Shown: positions 36,631 through 45,903, numbered from the stretch's first letter. The stretch: 64,000 bases of DNA from Paenibacillus cremeus (GCF_007786445.1 NZ_VNJI01000028.1:23985-87984), one strand, 5' to 3'. Translations and numbers: made by a program. Notes: generated from the letters alone by a model not told the origin.

Positions 36631-39096
36631 ATGATGAACGAGGACAAGGTCAATATCTTACTGGTGGATGATCAGGCGGAAAATTTATTGGCGCTGGAAG
36701 CGGTTATCGAGAGAGATGACTACAATTTGGTCAAGGCATATTCGGGGGAAGAAGCCTTAAAATATTTGTTCAAATATGAATTCGCTGTTATTTTATTGGA
36801 CGTTCAAATGCCGGGATTGGATGGTTTTGAGACGGCTAAAATTATTAAATCCCGTGTCAAATCCAAAAATATACCGATCATTTTCGTCACGGCTAATAAC
36901 ATGGATGAACAGCATGTATATACGGGGTATTTTGTTGGCGCCATCGAGTATATTCTTAAACCGTTTGATCCGAATACGTTGAAGGCAAAGGTCCAAGGGT
37001 TTGTCGAGATCTATAAAACGAACCGCAAGCTGACTGAGCAAACGGAAAAGCTTCTCCAAAAGACCAAGGAATTAGAGAAGGCTTATAAAGAGCTGACGGC
37101 GATGACTTCGGAATTAAGTAAATCGCAGGCATTGGCTAATGTAATAAGCGAAACCTCCATTGATTCGATGTTCGTTCTCGATCAGGACGGCCGGATACTG
37201 AAGATAAACCCTGCTGTGAAAAAAATGTTCGGATACGAGGAGATCGAAATCTTGGAAAAAAACATTGAACTCGTATTTTCTTCAGCTAAATCGCAAAGCT
37301 TCATCAGGAGCCGCTTAAACAGTTTAGCCGGCATGGAAGAGATTTTGAAGGATGAAGAAGGTATTAAAGAAATTTCCGCTGTCCGCAAAGACGGGAGTAC
37401 GTTCCCCGTGGAATTTCAAATCGGCAAAACGCTCATGGAAAATAAAAGCATTATCGCCTGTACGATCCGGGATGTAACGAAAAAAAGACAATTCGAGCAA
37501 ATGATCACACATATGGCCTACCATGACGGATTGACAAATTTGCCGAACAGGCGATTGTTTAACGATCATTTGAGCTCGATGTTAAAACAAGCCAAGCAAA
37601 AGAATCAGCTGCTGGTGATGATGTATTTGGATCTGGATCGTTTTAAATATATCAATGACTCGCTTGGCCATGCCATTGGCGATAAGCTGCTGCAAGAGGT
37701 TGCGAATAAGCTGCTTGTCTGCACACGCGGCGAGGGGGATTTCGTCTCCAGGATTGGCGGAGACGAATTTAACATCCTGCTGCCGGAAACAAACCGGGAG
37801 GCCGCGCTCGAGATGGCCGAAGAGATGCTGGAGCAATTTAAAAAACCGGTATATATAGAAAATTATGAATTATTCGTTACGGCGAGTATAGGGATCAGCG
37901 TGTTTCCTTATGACGGAGAGGATGCTCTTTCGCTCATGAAAAATGCGGATGCCGCTTTATACCGTGCGAAAGAGCAGGGCAAAAATAAGTATCAAATTTA
38001 CCATTCCGGTATGAACCTCCAATCCTATCGAACTTTCATCCTGCAAAATGATTTGAGGAAGGCGGCCGAACGCGAGGAATTGATTCTTCATTATCAGCCT
38101 CGAATTGATGCTGCGACGGGAAAGGTCATAGGCACCGAAGCGTTGATTCGCTGGAATCACCCGAGCTGGGGACAGCTCCTGCCCTCTGAGTTTATTCCAT
38201 TGGCCGAGGAAACCGGGCAAATCGCTGGTATAGGCGAATGGGTTTTGCGGAAGGCCTGCGAGCAAAATAAGCTGTGGCAGAATGAAGGGCTTCCTTTAAC
38301 TCGAATCGCGGTTAATTTTTCGCCGCTGCAATTTTTACAGAAGGATCTTATTCGTATCATCAACCAAATCTTAACTGAAACCGGTGTAGAGCCGGAAGTG
38401 CTGGAGATCGAAATTACGGAATCCGCCATCCTTCAAAATGAAAATATCATCACGAAGATGCTGCATGAAATTAAAGGTATGGGAATTACGATCAGTCTCG
38501 ATGATTTTGGTTCCGGAGGCACTTCCTTAAGCACGCTTAAAAATATTCCGGCCGATATCGTCAAGATCGATAAAATCTTCATTGACGATTTATCCGTCAA
38601 CCCGAGTCAGGGCACGGCATTTATTACCTCGATCGTCTCATTGGCTCATAGCTTGAAAATGTCGGTTGTGGCCGAAGGAATTGAGTCGGAGGAGCAGCTG
38701 AACCTATTGAAAAAACTCGGTGTGCAGGGCATGCAGGGATTTTTATTCAGTCCTCCGGTACCGCCTGCAGAGCTCGATTCGCTGCTTAATAGGGGTTTAC
38801 CCGAGCAGTTTACCTATAAGAGCAAGATCGAGAAGGAAGTGGATCAGCAGGATATTCTTGATTTTCAGCTTTATCGAATGAAAGAGCTCTTCTCTATTTC
38901 ATCCCGCGAGCATGATGTATTTAAATTAATCATTGATGGTTTAAATAATAAAGAGATCTCTGAGCAGTTATTTATAAGTGAGCATACGGTGAAAAATCAT
39001 ATTACGCGCATTTTTCAAAAATTGAATGTCAATGATCGTCTTCAGGCTATGGCCAAAGTATACCAGAGCTGTATTCAGCAAAATAAAGCTCTATAA
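36631..39096 (+). CDS. REC-PAS-GGDEF-EAL-LuxR HTH response regulator
   Basis: An 821-aa cytoplasmic protein. Receiver domain (VDDQAEN; phospho-acceptor about D57 in LLDVQMPG), coiled coil about 125-165, PAS about 170-290, GGDEF domain with intact GGDEF at about 376-380, EAL domain with EALIRW at about 503 and most catalytic residues, though the loop 6 motif is DDFGSGGTS instead of DDFGTGYSS. It ends with a LuxR-type helix-turn-helix (EISEQLFISEHTVKNHITRI). Combining both c-di-GMP enzyme domains with a DNA-binding output is unusual. The c-di-GMP riboswitch upstream implies feedback. ATG 36631 follows GGGGGG. Confidence 0.9.
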   Translation: MMNEDKVNILLVDDQAENLLALEAVIERDDYNLVKAYSGEEALKYLFKYEFAVILLDVQMPGLDGFETAKIIKSRVKSKNIPIIFVTANNMDEQHVYTGYFVGAIEYILKPFDPNTLKAKVQGFVEIYKTNRKLTEQTEKLLQKTKELEKAYKELTAMTSELSKSQALANVISETSIDSMFVLDQDGRILKINPAVKKMFGYEEIEILEKNIELVFSSAKSQSFIRSRLNSLAGMEEILKDEEGIKEISAVRKDGSTFPVEFQIGKTLMENKSIIACTIRDVTKKRQFEQMITHMAYHDGLTNLPNRRLFNDHLSSMLKQAKQKNQLLVMMYLDLDRFKYINDSLGHAIGDKLLQEVANKLLVCTRGEGDFVSRIGGDEFNILLPETNREAALEMAEEMLEQFKKPVYIENYELFVTASIGISVFPYDGEDALSLMKNADAALYRAKEQGKNKYQIYHSGMNLQSYRTFILQNDLRKAAEREELILHYQPRIDAATGKVIGTEALIRWNHPSWGQLLPSEFIPLAEETGQIAGIGEWVLRKACEQNKLWQNEGLPLTRIAVNFSPLQFLQKDLIRIINQILTETGVEPEVLEIEITESAILQNENIITKMLHEIKGMGITISLDDFGSGGTSLSTLKNIPADIVKIDKIFIDDLSVNPSQGTAFITSIVSLAHSLKMSVVAEGIESEEQLNLLKKLGVQGMQGFLFSPPVPPAELDSLLNRGLPEQFTYKSKIEKEVDQQDILDFQLYRMKELFSISSREHDVFKLIIDGLNNKEISEQLFISEHTVKNHITRIFQKLNVNDRLQAMAKVYQSCIQQNKAL

Positions 39097-39106
39097 GGGG
39101 ACCATT

Positions 39107-42100
39107 ATGAGAATCAGAACCAAACTGTTAGTGGGATTCAGTACGAAACCTTTCCTTATCATCCTTCTTATTTCTATAAGCTGGTACCAAATATCAAGTC
39201 TTCGCGAAACAAGCAGTCTATTGCAGCAAAATCATCAAAAGGTGATATTAGCTTCGGAAATTCAAAGAGGCGTTAAAGATGAGGTCATTGGGATTCGAAA
39301 TCTTTTCCTGCTAAATGATAAGGTGGCGATCGAACAGGAGCTGCTTTCTTTGCAAGCGAAAGGTCTTTCCGTCGATAAAAGTCTCTCTTTGTTGGATTCG
39401 AGCACAGGCTCGGCCGAGCAAAAGAACATCATCGAGGATTTGAAGGCTACGAATCAAGCCTATAAAATTTATCGTGATAAAGTGGTTCAATTATTTTCAC
39501 AGGGGCAACGAGATGCAGCGATCAGCTTAATAAATGGCAATTCACAAAGACTTCAAGAGGATTATATCAAATCCGTAGATGCATTATTCGATGACTCCGA
39601 TAATGTCTTAATACAGTCTTTAAACAGTATTTCCAATGATTTCGAGCGGCAACTTCTATGGGGAACTATTCTTTCCTTGCTCGTTGTAGCCATTGGGATT
39701 GGAATCACTGCCAAAAGTATATTGAGTCTTGCAACCCGGTTGAAAAAAGTATCCAATGTGATGATCAATGTGGCAAACGGAAGTGTAGAATTAAACACGA
39801 AGCTGGAAGTAACGTCAAACGACGAGATAGATGATGTGGCCCGATCCTTTAATACGATGACACAGTCCTTGGAGGAGCAAGCGGAGAGGGAGAAAAAGCT
39901 GAACAAAGAAAATGAGGAGCACGCTTGGATTAAATCCAATGTCGCCGACATCGCTACCGGCCTCAGCGGCATCCAGGAGCTGCAGTTATTCTCCCAAACC
40001 TTGCTTACCAAAGTAACGCCTTTAGTCAGAGCGAGTCAAGCGATCTTCTATATCATCGATACGGACAAACAAAGTACCGAGCCTGTATTAAAATTGCTCT
40101 CTTCTTACGCTTACAAGGAGAGGAATCATATTGCCGGCCGCATCCGTTTTGGGGAAGGACTTGTCGGACAAGCTGCTTATGAGAACACCCCCATACTGCT
40201 GACTAATATTCCAGCGGATTATATTCGAATAAGCTCCGGTCTTGGCGAAGCTCCGCCACAAAATATTTACGTGCTGCCGGTCAGCTTTGAAGGAAAGGTC
40301 ATCGCAGTCGTCGAAATTGCTTCTTTGCATTCGTTTATCCCGGTGGAGCAAGCCTTTTTGGATGAGCTAATCGGCAATTTAGGCATCATATTGGATAACT
40401 TTATGCGCAGAATCCGCTTAGCAGAGCTATTGGAGGAATCGCAATTATTAACGGAGGAGCTTCAGGTTCAGTCCGAGGAATTGCAAACTCAGCAGGAGGA
40501 GCTTAAGGCTGCAAATGAGGAATTGGAGGAGCAGACCCAAGCGCTCAGGCAGTCGGAGGAGAAACTTCAGGTTCAGCAGGAGGAATTGGAGCAAACCAAT
40601 GCAGAGCTAAGAGAGAAAGCAAGCATGCTGGAGATTCAAAACCTGGCGCTGGAAACGACAAACATGGAAATTGAACGAGCCCGCGCCGACCTGGAGGAAA
40701 AGGCAAAACAGCTTACATTAAGCTCCAGGTACAAGTCAGAGTTTCTGGCTAATATGTCCCATGAGCTGCGGACGCCATTAAACAGTCTTTTAATTTTATC
40801 CAAGTTGCTGGCTGATAATCAGAACGAGAACCTTTCCCCGAAGCAGATCCAGTTCGCGGAAACCATTTATTCATCGGGCTGCGACCTGCTGACTCTTATT
40901 AATGAAATCTTGGATTTGAGCAAGATTGAATCAGGCAAAATAGGCGTCAATCCAGGCAAAGTACAAATTAAGAAGCTGGCGGATTATGTGGATAATAATT
41001 TTCGTGCGGTTGCGCAAGAAAAGAACATCGGATTTAACATTATTTTGAACGATGGCTTACCGGATGTTATTTACAGCGATGAACAGCGGATTCAGCAAAT
41101 ATTAAAAAATCTATTGTCGAACGCTTTTAAATTTACCCACCAGGGCGAAGTTACTTTGAAAATTGAATGGCTTAACTCCGAGAGTGATTCTGAGCAGCCG
41201 AAGCTGATCTTCACCGTGACGGATACGGGAATAGGAATTCCAATCGATAAGCAGGATCTGATATTTGAGGCGTTCCACCAAGCCGACGGCACGACGAGCC
41301 GCAAATACGGGGGAACAGGGCTCGGGTTAACGATTTGCAGAGAAATTGCGTATCTGTTAGGCGGGGAAATCGTTGTTGTAAGCCAAGAGGGACGAGGCAG
41401 CAGCTTCTCCTTAATTATTGGAGGGTATTTGGGCATCGAGCCTAATACCGAGTCTTTACTTCAATTAAACGAAGCTGCGGTCACCGTAGAGCAACTGGAC
41501 AATAAACCGGAGCTCGAACACAAAAATACATCCGTGATTGACCGGAAGTCTCCCCCGCAGGCGCAGGAGAGCTCCGTCAGCAGCATTAAAAGACTGTTAA
41601 TTGTAGATGACGATTTAGTTCAGCGTAACAGCTTGATGGAGCTTATCGGCGACCGGAATGTCATTATTACGGCAGTTTCTTCCGCCGCGGAAGCAAAGGA
41701 AGAGCTGAAGGTCGGCCAATTTGATTGTATGGTCCTTGATCTGGGATTGCCCGGCGTTACCGGCTTTGAATTTTTAGATCAAATTAAATCGCAGCCTTCT
41801 TTTGATAATATGGCTGTATTTATATACACCGGCAGAGAATTGACTTCAAAAGAGGAGATCATGCTCAAAAGATACGCTCATACCATCATTATCAAAGATT
41901 CTCATTCCCCTCAGCGTTTAATGGAGGAGCTTAAGCTAATTTTGACACCAGGGGGTGAATTGGAAGCATATGACGATCCAAATGAGGATCGACCGATGCC
42001 GGACATTAGAGGTCTGGAGGACCGCAATGTTTTGCTTGTAGATGACGACGTCCGCAATGTATTTGCCATCTCGAACGTGCTTGAAATGTATGGAATGCAG

Positions 42101-42397
42101 GTTACGCTTGCCGAAAACGGACTGGAAGCCGTTAAAATTTTGGAGGAACGCTCCGATTTTGACTTGGTGTTAATGGACATCATGATGCCGGAAATGGACG
42201 GATATGAAGCCACAAGAGTCATTAGGTCTAATCCGCAATATTCCGAGCTTCCCATTATCGCGCTGACCGCAAAAGCAATGAAGGAGGATCGGGAAAAATG
42301 CATCGAATCGGGCGCATCCGATTATATCGTTAAACCCGTTATTCCTGAGCAGCTAATTTCTTTAGTTAAGGTTTGGGTATGCCCGGAGGAAGTATAG
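39107..42397 (+). CDS. Hybrid sensor histidine kinase with two receiver domains
   Basis: 1,096 aa. A membrane helix about 12-32, a four-helix-bundle periplasm-side sensor to about 180, a second helix, HAMP about 205-260, GAF about 285-430, and a long Glu/Gln-rich coiled coil about 440-540. HisKA follows with the phospho-acceptor in MSHELRTPL (about H552), then a complete HATPase (NLLSNAFKF, DTGIGI, GTGLGL), REC1 (about D878) and REC2 (about D1024). It starts 10 bp after the response regulator with AAGGGG at the ribosome site. It is the likely kinase for the REC protein upstream. Confidence 0.9.
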   Translation: MRIRTKLLVGFSTKPFLIILLISISWYQISSLRETSSLLQQNHQKVILASEIQRGVKDEVIGIRNLFLLNDKVAIEQELLSLQAKGLSVDKSLSLLDSSTGSAEQKNIIEDLKATNQAYKIYRDKVVQLFSQGQRDAAISLINGNSQRLQEDYIKSVDALFDDSDNVLIQSLNSISNDFERQLLWGTILSLLVVAIGIGITAKSILSLATRLKKVSNVMINVANGSVELNTKLEVTSNDEIDDVARSFNTMTQSLEEQAEREKKLNKENEEHAWIKSNVADIATGLSGIQELQLFSQTLLTKVTPLVRASQAIFYIIDTDKQSTEPVLKLLSSYAYKERNHIAGRIRFGEGLVGQAAYENTPILLTNIPADYIRISSGLGEAPPQNIYVLPVSFEGKVIAVVEIASLHSFIPVEQAFLDELIGNLGIILDNFMRRIRLAELLEESQLLTEELQVQSEELQTQQEELKAANEELEEQTQALRQSEEKLQVQQEELEQTNAELREKASMLEIQNLALETTNMEIERARADLEEKAKQLTLSSRYKSEFLANMSHELRTPLNSLLILSKLLADNQNENLSPKQIQFAETIYSSGCDLLTLINEILDLSKIESGKIGVNPGKVQIKKLADYVDNNFRAVAQEKNIGFNIILNDGLPDVIYSDEQRIQQILKNLLSNAFKFTHQGEVTLKIEWLNSESDSEQPKLIFTVTDTGIGIPIDKQDLIFEAFHQADGTTSRKYGGTGLGLTICREIAYLLGGEIVVVSQEGRGSSFSLIIGGYLGIEPNTESLLQLNEAAVTVEQLDNKPELEHKNTSVIDRKSPPQAQESSVSSIKRLLIVDDDLVQRNSLMELIGDRNVIITAVSSAAEAKEELKVGQFDCMVLDLGLPGVTGFEFLDQIKSQPSFDNMAVFIYTGRELTSKEEIMLKRYAHTIIIKDSHSPQRLMEELKLILTPGGELEAYDDPNEDRPMPDIRGLEDRNVLLVDDDVRNVFAISNVLEMYGMQVTLAENGLEAVKILEERSDFDLVLMDIMMPEMDGYEATRVIRSNPQYSELPIIALTAKAMKEDREKCIESGASDYIVKPVIPEQLISLVKVWVCPEEV

Positions 42398-42425
42398 AAC
42401 AAAGGTTTTTCTGAGGGTGGGTGAC

Positions 42426-43277
42426 ATGAACGAGTTGAGCGAATTTCAAAGCAGATCTCAAGAGAGTCTGGAGAAAATAGAAATTGAATTGCTGCTGCAG
42501 GGAATATATGCTTGGTGCGGATACGACTATAGAGGTTATTCATATAACTCCATAAAAAGAAGAATATGGCATAGAATTCATGCGGAGGGGTTAACCAGCA
42601 TCTCGGGGCTGCAAGAAAAGGTGCTTCACGACCCGTACTACTTAAAGCGGCTGTTGGGCGATTTCTCCATTAATGTGACCGAAATGTTTCGTAACCCGTC
42701 ATTTTTCTTGGATTTTAGAGAAAAGGTAGTGCCAATGCTCCGCACTTACCCGACGATTCGGATTTGGCACGCAGGCTGCTCGACCGGTGAAGAAGTATAT
42801 TCTATGGCGATATTGCTTCAGGAAGAGGGCATCTACGACAAAACCAAAATCTATGCCACTGATATCAATTCGGAGGTGCTGAAAGCGGCGAAAACAGGGC
42901 TGTTTCCGCTCGACGCCATGAGGAAATATACTAATAATTATATCAAAGGCGGCGGCAGAAGGGCTTTTTCCGACTATTACAAAGCAACCGCTCAAGGAGT
43001 AAAGTTTCATTCAAGTCTCACCAAAAATGTTATTTTTGCGCAGCATAATTTAGTTACCGACCAGTCTTTTAACGAGTTCAACGTCATCCTCTGCAGAAAT
43101 GTTTTAATTTATTTTAATAAACCATTGCAAGAGCAAGTGCATGAGTTATTTTACAGGAGCTTGGGAACATTTGGGGTTTTGGGGCTCGGTGAATCCGAGA
43201 CGTTAACGAACATGAAGCAGGCAGGCTGCTATGAAGAGATTGCCGGTTATCAGAAGCTGTACCGTAAGATTAAATAA
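42426..43277 (+). CDS. CheR-type protein-glutamate methyltransferase
   Basis: A 283-aa SAM-dependent methyltransferase. The N-terminal helical domain (about 25-95) is followed by the SAM fold with AGCSTGEEVYSMA near residue 120, the acidic TDIN motif near 145 and CRNVLIYFN near 222. CheR enzymes methylate glutamates on chemoreceptors. No chemoreceptor is encoded nearby, so the target may be the HAMP/coiled-coil region of the hybrid kinase. It is the last gene before a strong terminator. Confidence 0.88.
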   Translation: MNELSEFQSRSQESLEKIEIELLLQGIYAWCGYDYRGYSYNSIKRRIWHRIHAEGLTSISGLQEKVLHDPYYLKRLLGDFSINVTEMFRNPSFFLDFREKVVPMLRTYPTIRIWHAGCSTGEEVYSMAILLQEEGIYDKTKIYATDINSEVLKAAKTGLFPLDAMRKYTNNYIKGGGRRAFSDYYKATAQGVKFHSSLTKNVIFAQHNLVTDQSFNEFNVILCRNVLIYFNKPLQEQVHELFYRSLGTFGVLGLGESETLTNMKQAGCYEEIAGYQKLYRKIK

Positions 43278-43282
43278 ACTAT

Positions 43283-43322
43283 AAGCCGTTTTATCCAGAA
43301 CTGGGATAAAACGGCTTTTTTT
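43283..43322 (+). terminator. Strong rho-independent terminator
   Basis: AAGCCGTTTTATCC (43283-43296) pairs perfectly with GGATAAAACGGCTT (43304-43317), followed by a run of T. It ends the REC/hybrid kinase/CheR operon. Confidence 0.92.
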
Positions 43323-43487
43323 GTCCAGTACAATAGGAGAAGAGTACTATTTTTTATTGAAGAGCTTGATTGAGAAGGGAAGCGGATAGTTTAGCGGCTT
43401 ATCTTGTTTCATAATAGAGGCATGCAGGAAAAATCAACAGGCTCGGACTTACTAATTGAAATAGATCCTGTACAAAGAGGTGGGAAT

Positions 43488-44537
43488 ATGGTTAAAGCTA
43501 ACGGAACATATTCTGATGTCCCGGAGCTCATAGCTTCTGAACGTACACGTGCGGAAGCCGCTCGAAGAAGGGCCGGGGAAATGACGGATTTAATTGGAGT
43601 GCTGGACGAAAATGGGAGGGTCGTTAACGTGTCTCCTTCTCATGTAGCTTTACTGGAGCAACCAATCCGGCAGTTTGAGGGCAGATCCGTCTTGGAGATC
43701 ATTCATCCGGAGGACGTTTCAGAGGTCGTGGAAACATTTCGGTTTATGCTTCGTGAAAGAAAGCCCGTTCAGCTTGGCTTCCGCATCAAACACGGAAGCG
43801 GGTCATGGATCAGTGTAGAGGCGAATGGAAATCCGATCATGGCAATTACAGGTGCTCCGGTTCATTTTGTTGTGGTTTCCAGTGTCGTTTCCGGAAATAA
43901 AAGAGCGCGTGAAAGGGGACTGAACCTCCAAAAATTTGCAATCGTTGAGCGATTAGCCGAGGGGATGGCACGTGAAATACGCGGCCCGCTTGCCACGTTA
44001 AAAGGAATCTACGGCTTAATGAAAATGGGAATGATCAGGGAACGGTATTACCGTGTAATCGATGAGGAATTTAACCGGCTTGAAACGATAATTGCCGATT
44101 TTCTTGCATTTGCCAACCCTGAAGTGTTTGAATTCAAACAAACGAATTTAGATCAAATCATTTCAGAGGCAGCCGAGTATCTGGAAAGTCAAACGATGTT
44201 AAGAAATATTCAACTTCTGTATGAGAAAGACAAGGATTTGCCGTACATTCATTGTGACCGCCATAAAATAAAACAAGTATTGGTGAACGTGCTGAATAAC
44301 GCAATGGACTCCGTGCCATATGGGGGGGATCTTCGAATTCAAGCTTTAATGCATGGGAAACATCACGTGCGGATCCTCATTAAAGACCAAGGCTGCGGCG
44401 GTAGAGACGGACTGATGATATGCAAGGAAATTATTAAAAAACATCAAGGGCTCATTGAGATTCAAAGCAAGCTCAATCAAGGCACGACCGTTACGATTAT
44501 TCTTCCTCTGGCAAACAGCTGTGAAGCAGCTTTTTAA
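43488..44537 (+). CDS. Degenerate PAS-histidine kinase (predicted pseudokinase)
   Basis: About 349 aa without membrane segments. PAS about 30-140 (DLIGVLDENGRVVNVSPSH), a HisKA-like region about 155-220 and an HATPase-like region to the end. The H-box reads MAREIRGPL, so the phospho-accepting His is Arg. The N-box (VLVNVLNNAMDS) and DQGCGG remain, but the sequence jumps straight from DQGCGG to GLMICKEI, lacking the ATP lid and F-box. It therefore looks unable to autophosphorylate. ATG 43488 has AAGAGGTGGG upstream; an earlier in-frame ATG at 43404 lacks a ribosome site. Confidence 0.8.
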   Translation: MVKANGTYSDVPELIASERTRAEAARRRAGEMTDLIGVLDENGRVVNVSPSHVALLEQPIRQFEGRSVLEIIHPEDVSEVVETFRFMLRERKPVQLGFRIKHGSGSWISVEANGNPIMAITGAPVHFVVVSSVVSGNKRARERGLNLQKFAIVERLAEGMAREIRGPLATLKGIYGLMKMGMIRERYYRVIDEEFNRLETIIADFLAFANPEVFEFKQTNLDQIISEAAEYLESQTMLRNIQLLYEKDKDLPYIHCDRHKIKQVLVNVLNNAMDSVPYGGDLRIQALMHGKHHVRILIKDQGCGGRDGLMICKEIIKKHQGLIEIQSKLNQGTTVTIILPLANSCEAAF

Positions 44538-44548
44538 ATGCAAGACTT

Positions 44549-44590
44549 AGGCCCGATTAATTCCTTGCCGGAATTGTCAGACCTTTTTTT
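44549..44590 (+). terminator. Probable terminator after the degenerate kinase
   Basis: AATTCC and GGAATT around TTGCC, extended by outer AGG/CCT pairing, are followed by seven or more T residues. The stem is imperfect. Confidence 0.55.
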
Positions 44591-44604
44591 ATGCGTCTAT
44601 GCCA

Positions 44605-44660
44605 TAGGAATTAATTCCTAATGAAAATAGTAGATCTTTAGGACGATATAAAATCATAGC
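44605..44660 (+). promoter_or_regulatory. Palindrome plus conserved block upstream of the HD-GYP/Spo0E operon
   Basis: TAGGAATTAATTCCTA (44605-44620) is a perfect 16-bp palindrome, followed by TGAAAATAGTAGA and GATATA. The same order of elements recurs at 46509-46560 inside the pterin operon. TGAAAA, 16 nt, then CGATAT resembles an ECF-type promoter, but this is tentative. Confidence 0.4.
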
Positions 44661-44809
44661 TAATTCTATTGCCGGGAGAACTCAATTTTGGGTTGACAGG
44701 AAAACGCTCCTATTTTTATGGGGTTTATTGAAACTGGGAATACATGCTGATAGTCTCCGGCCTCCGTTCAGTCCATAATTAAGCTAGCAAATATGAGGAG
44801 GCTGCCGTC

Positions 44810-45451
44810 ATGAGTTTGGTCTACATGAAGAGGTCTTATCCGGGAATTGAAAATGTGGTTGAAGCCGATAAGGAGGATATGTGTTTATTTTTAATGAGAA
44901 AATTATGGTCCCATCACCGAGAGACGTATTTTCATTCGGTTCGCGTTTCGGCTCTGTGTGCAAAGCTGTTCGATCTATATGGAATCTCGAGAGAAAAACA
45001 AGAGACGCTGCTTCGCTCCGCTTTGCTTCATGACATCGGGAAGCTCCAAATCGACAAAGCTTTGCTGGACAAGCGGGGGCTTCTTAGTAAAGAGGAATGG
45101 AATATGTTGAAAGGTCACTGCAGGAACGGGACCGGCATCCTAAAGGCCGAACGCTTGAAGGATTTCGTGGATATGGAAATCATTCTTTACCATCATGAAA
45201 ATTTAGACGGATCAGGGTATTACGGATTAAAGCAAGGGAATTTGTCCTTGGGGGTCAAAATTATTCGGGTTGCGGACAGCTACGATGCCATGATTCATCC
45301 GCGTGTATATAGCAGAGCAAAAAGCGCGGATGAAATATTTGATGAACTGCAGCGGCTGAGCGGCGTTCATTATGACGGGGACGTTGTAGATGCGTTATAT
45401 CAATTGAATAGGCTCGTTAAAAAATTGGAATCGCAGGAGGCAACGTCATGA
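44810..45451 (+). CDS. Stand-alone HD-GYP-like phosphodiesterase
   Basis: 213 aa, closely related to the protein at 34552 and likewise lacking any sensor: HHRETYFHSVRVSAL, LLHDIGKLQIDKALLDKRG, HHENLDGSGYYGL and ADSYDAM. The HD metal residues are present while GYP reads GYY. ATGAGGAGG precedes ATG 44810. The Spo0E-like gene follows with a 4-nt overlap, so phosphodiesterase and sporulation-phosphatase functions are translated together. Likely lowers c-di-GMP; activity needs proof. Confidence 0.82.
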   Translation: MSLVYMKRSYPGIENVVEADKEDMCLFLMRKLWSHHRETYFHSVRVSALCAKLFDLYGISREKQETLLRSALLHDIGKLQIDKALLDKRGLLSKEEWNMLKGHCRNGTGILKAERLKDFVDMEIILYHHENLDGSGYYGLKQGNLSLGVKIIRVADSYDAMIHPRVYSRAKSADEIFDELQRLSGVHYDGDVVDALYQLNRLVKKLESQEATS

Positions 45452-45672
45452 ATGCCGATGAAAAAGTAAATTGGTTGAAGGCTCGTTTGCTGCAGGTATA
45501 TAACCGTTATGGTCAATTAACTCACCCCGAGGTAGTCAATATAAGCCAACAATTAGATCGTGCATTAAACGAATTGGAGCTGCATCGCAGAAAGACCCGA
45601 AGACGATCTGAGAGCCTTCTATATAAATCCCCTAAAATACGACAAAATACTCATGAATATGTCGAAATATAG
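45448..45672 (+). CDS. Spo0E-like aspartyl-phosphate phosphatase
   Basis: A 74-aa helical protein. The core LLQVYNRYGQLTHPEVVNIS followed by QQLDRALNEL matches the Spo0E family helix pair with the SQxLD signature; a basic tail follows (HRRKTRRRSE). Family members dephosphorylate Spo0A~P and delay sporulation, or act on related response regulators. Overlap of its ATG with the HD-GYP stop indicates coupling of c-di-GMP breakdown with phosphorelay control. The target regulator is not readable from sequence. Confidence 0.8.
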   Translation: MNADEKVNWLKARLLQVYNRYGQLTHPEVVNISQQLDRALNELELHRRKTRRRSESLLYKSPKIRQNTHEYVEI

Positions 45673-45778
45673 AATATAATGACGAAAAAACATATAAATA
45701 ACTACGATTATATATTTTAATATCTGTATATAAATCTAGAAATATGACAAATTTCAAAGTAATGACATTTGACATTTT

Positions 45779-45861
45779 GATAAAGGCAAACATATCCGAA
45801 AGGTATGGACGCAAAGCCACGGGCCTACAGAGTAAAGCTATGGCAGCCGGGTTGCCGAAGG
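45779..45861 (+). ncRNA. c-di-GMP-I (GEMM) riboswitch aptamer upstream of pterin operon
   Basis: A close match to the GEMM consensus: AAAGGCAAAC, GAAA-capped hairpin, GACGCAAAGCCACGGGCCT, a short second hairpin with GCAGCCGG, and GTTGCC closing. It is cleaner than the copy at 36484. It is followed by a terminator and then by folE. The AT-rich 100 bp before it presumably hold the promoter, which I could not fix. Confidence 0.93.
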
Positions 45862-45869
45862 AGAATCGT

Positions 45870-45903
45870 ATCCGGTCCCTTTTGGGCCGGATTTTTTATT
45901 TTA
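45870..45903 (+). terminator. Riboswitch expression-platform terminator before folE
   Basis: ATCCGGTCCC and GGGCCGGAT form a GC-rich hairpin around TTTT (one bulged base), followed by TTTTTATTTT. The folE ribosome site GGGAGG at 45911 follows it. Confidence 0.85.

Noticed and set aside
44660..44809. Sigma-B-type promoter before the HD-GYP gene
   Set aside because: GTTTAT and GGGAAT are present but only 7 nt apart, far shorter than the 12-15 nt expected.
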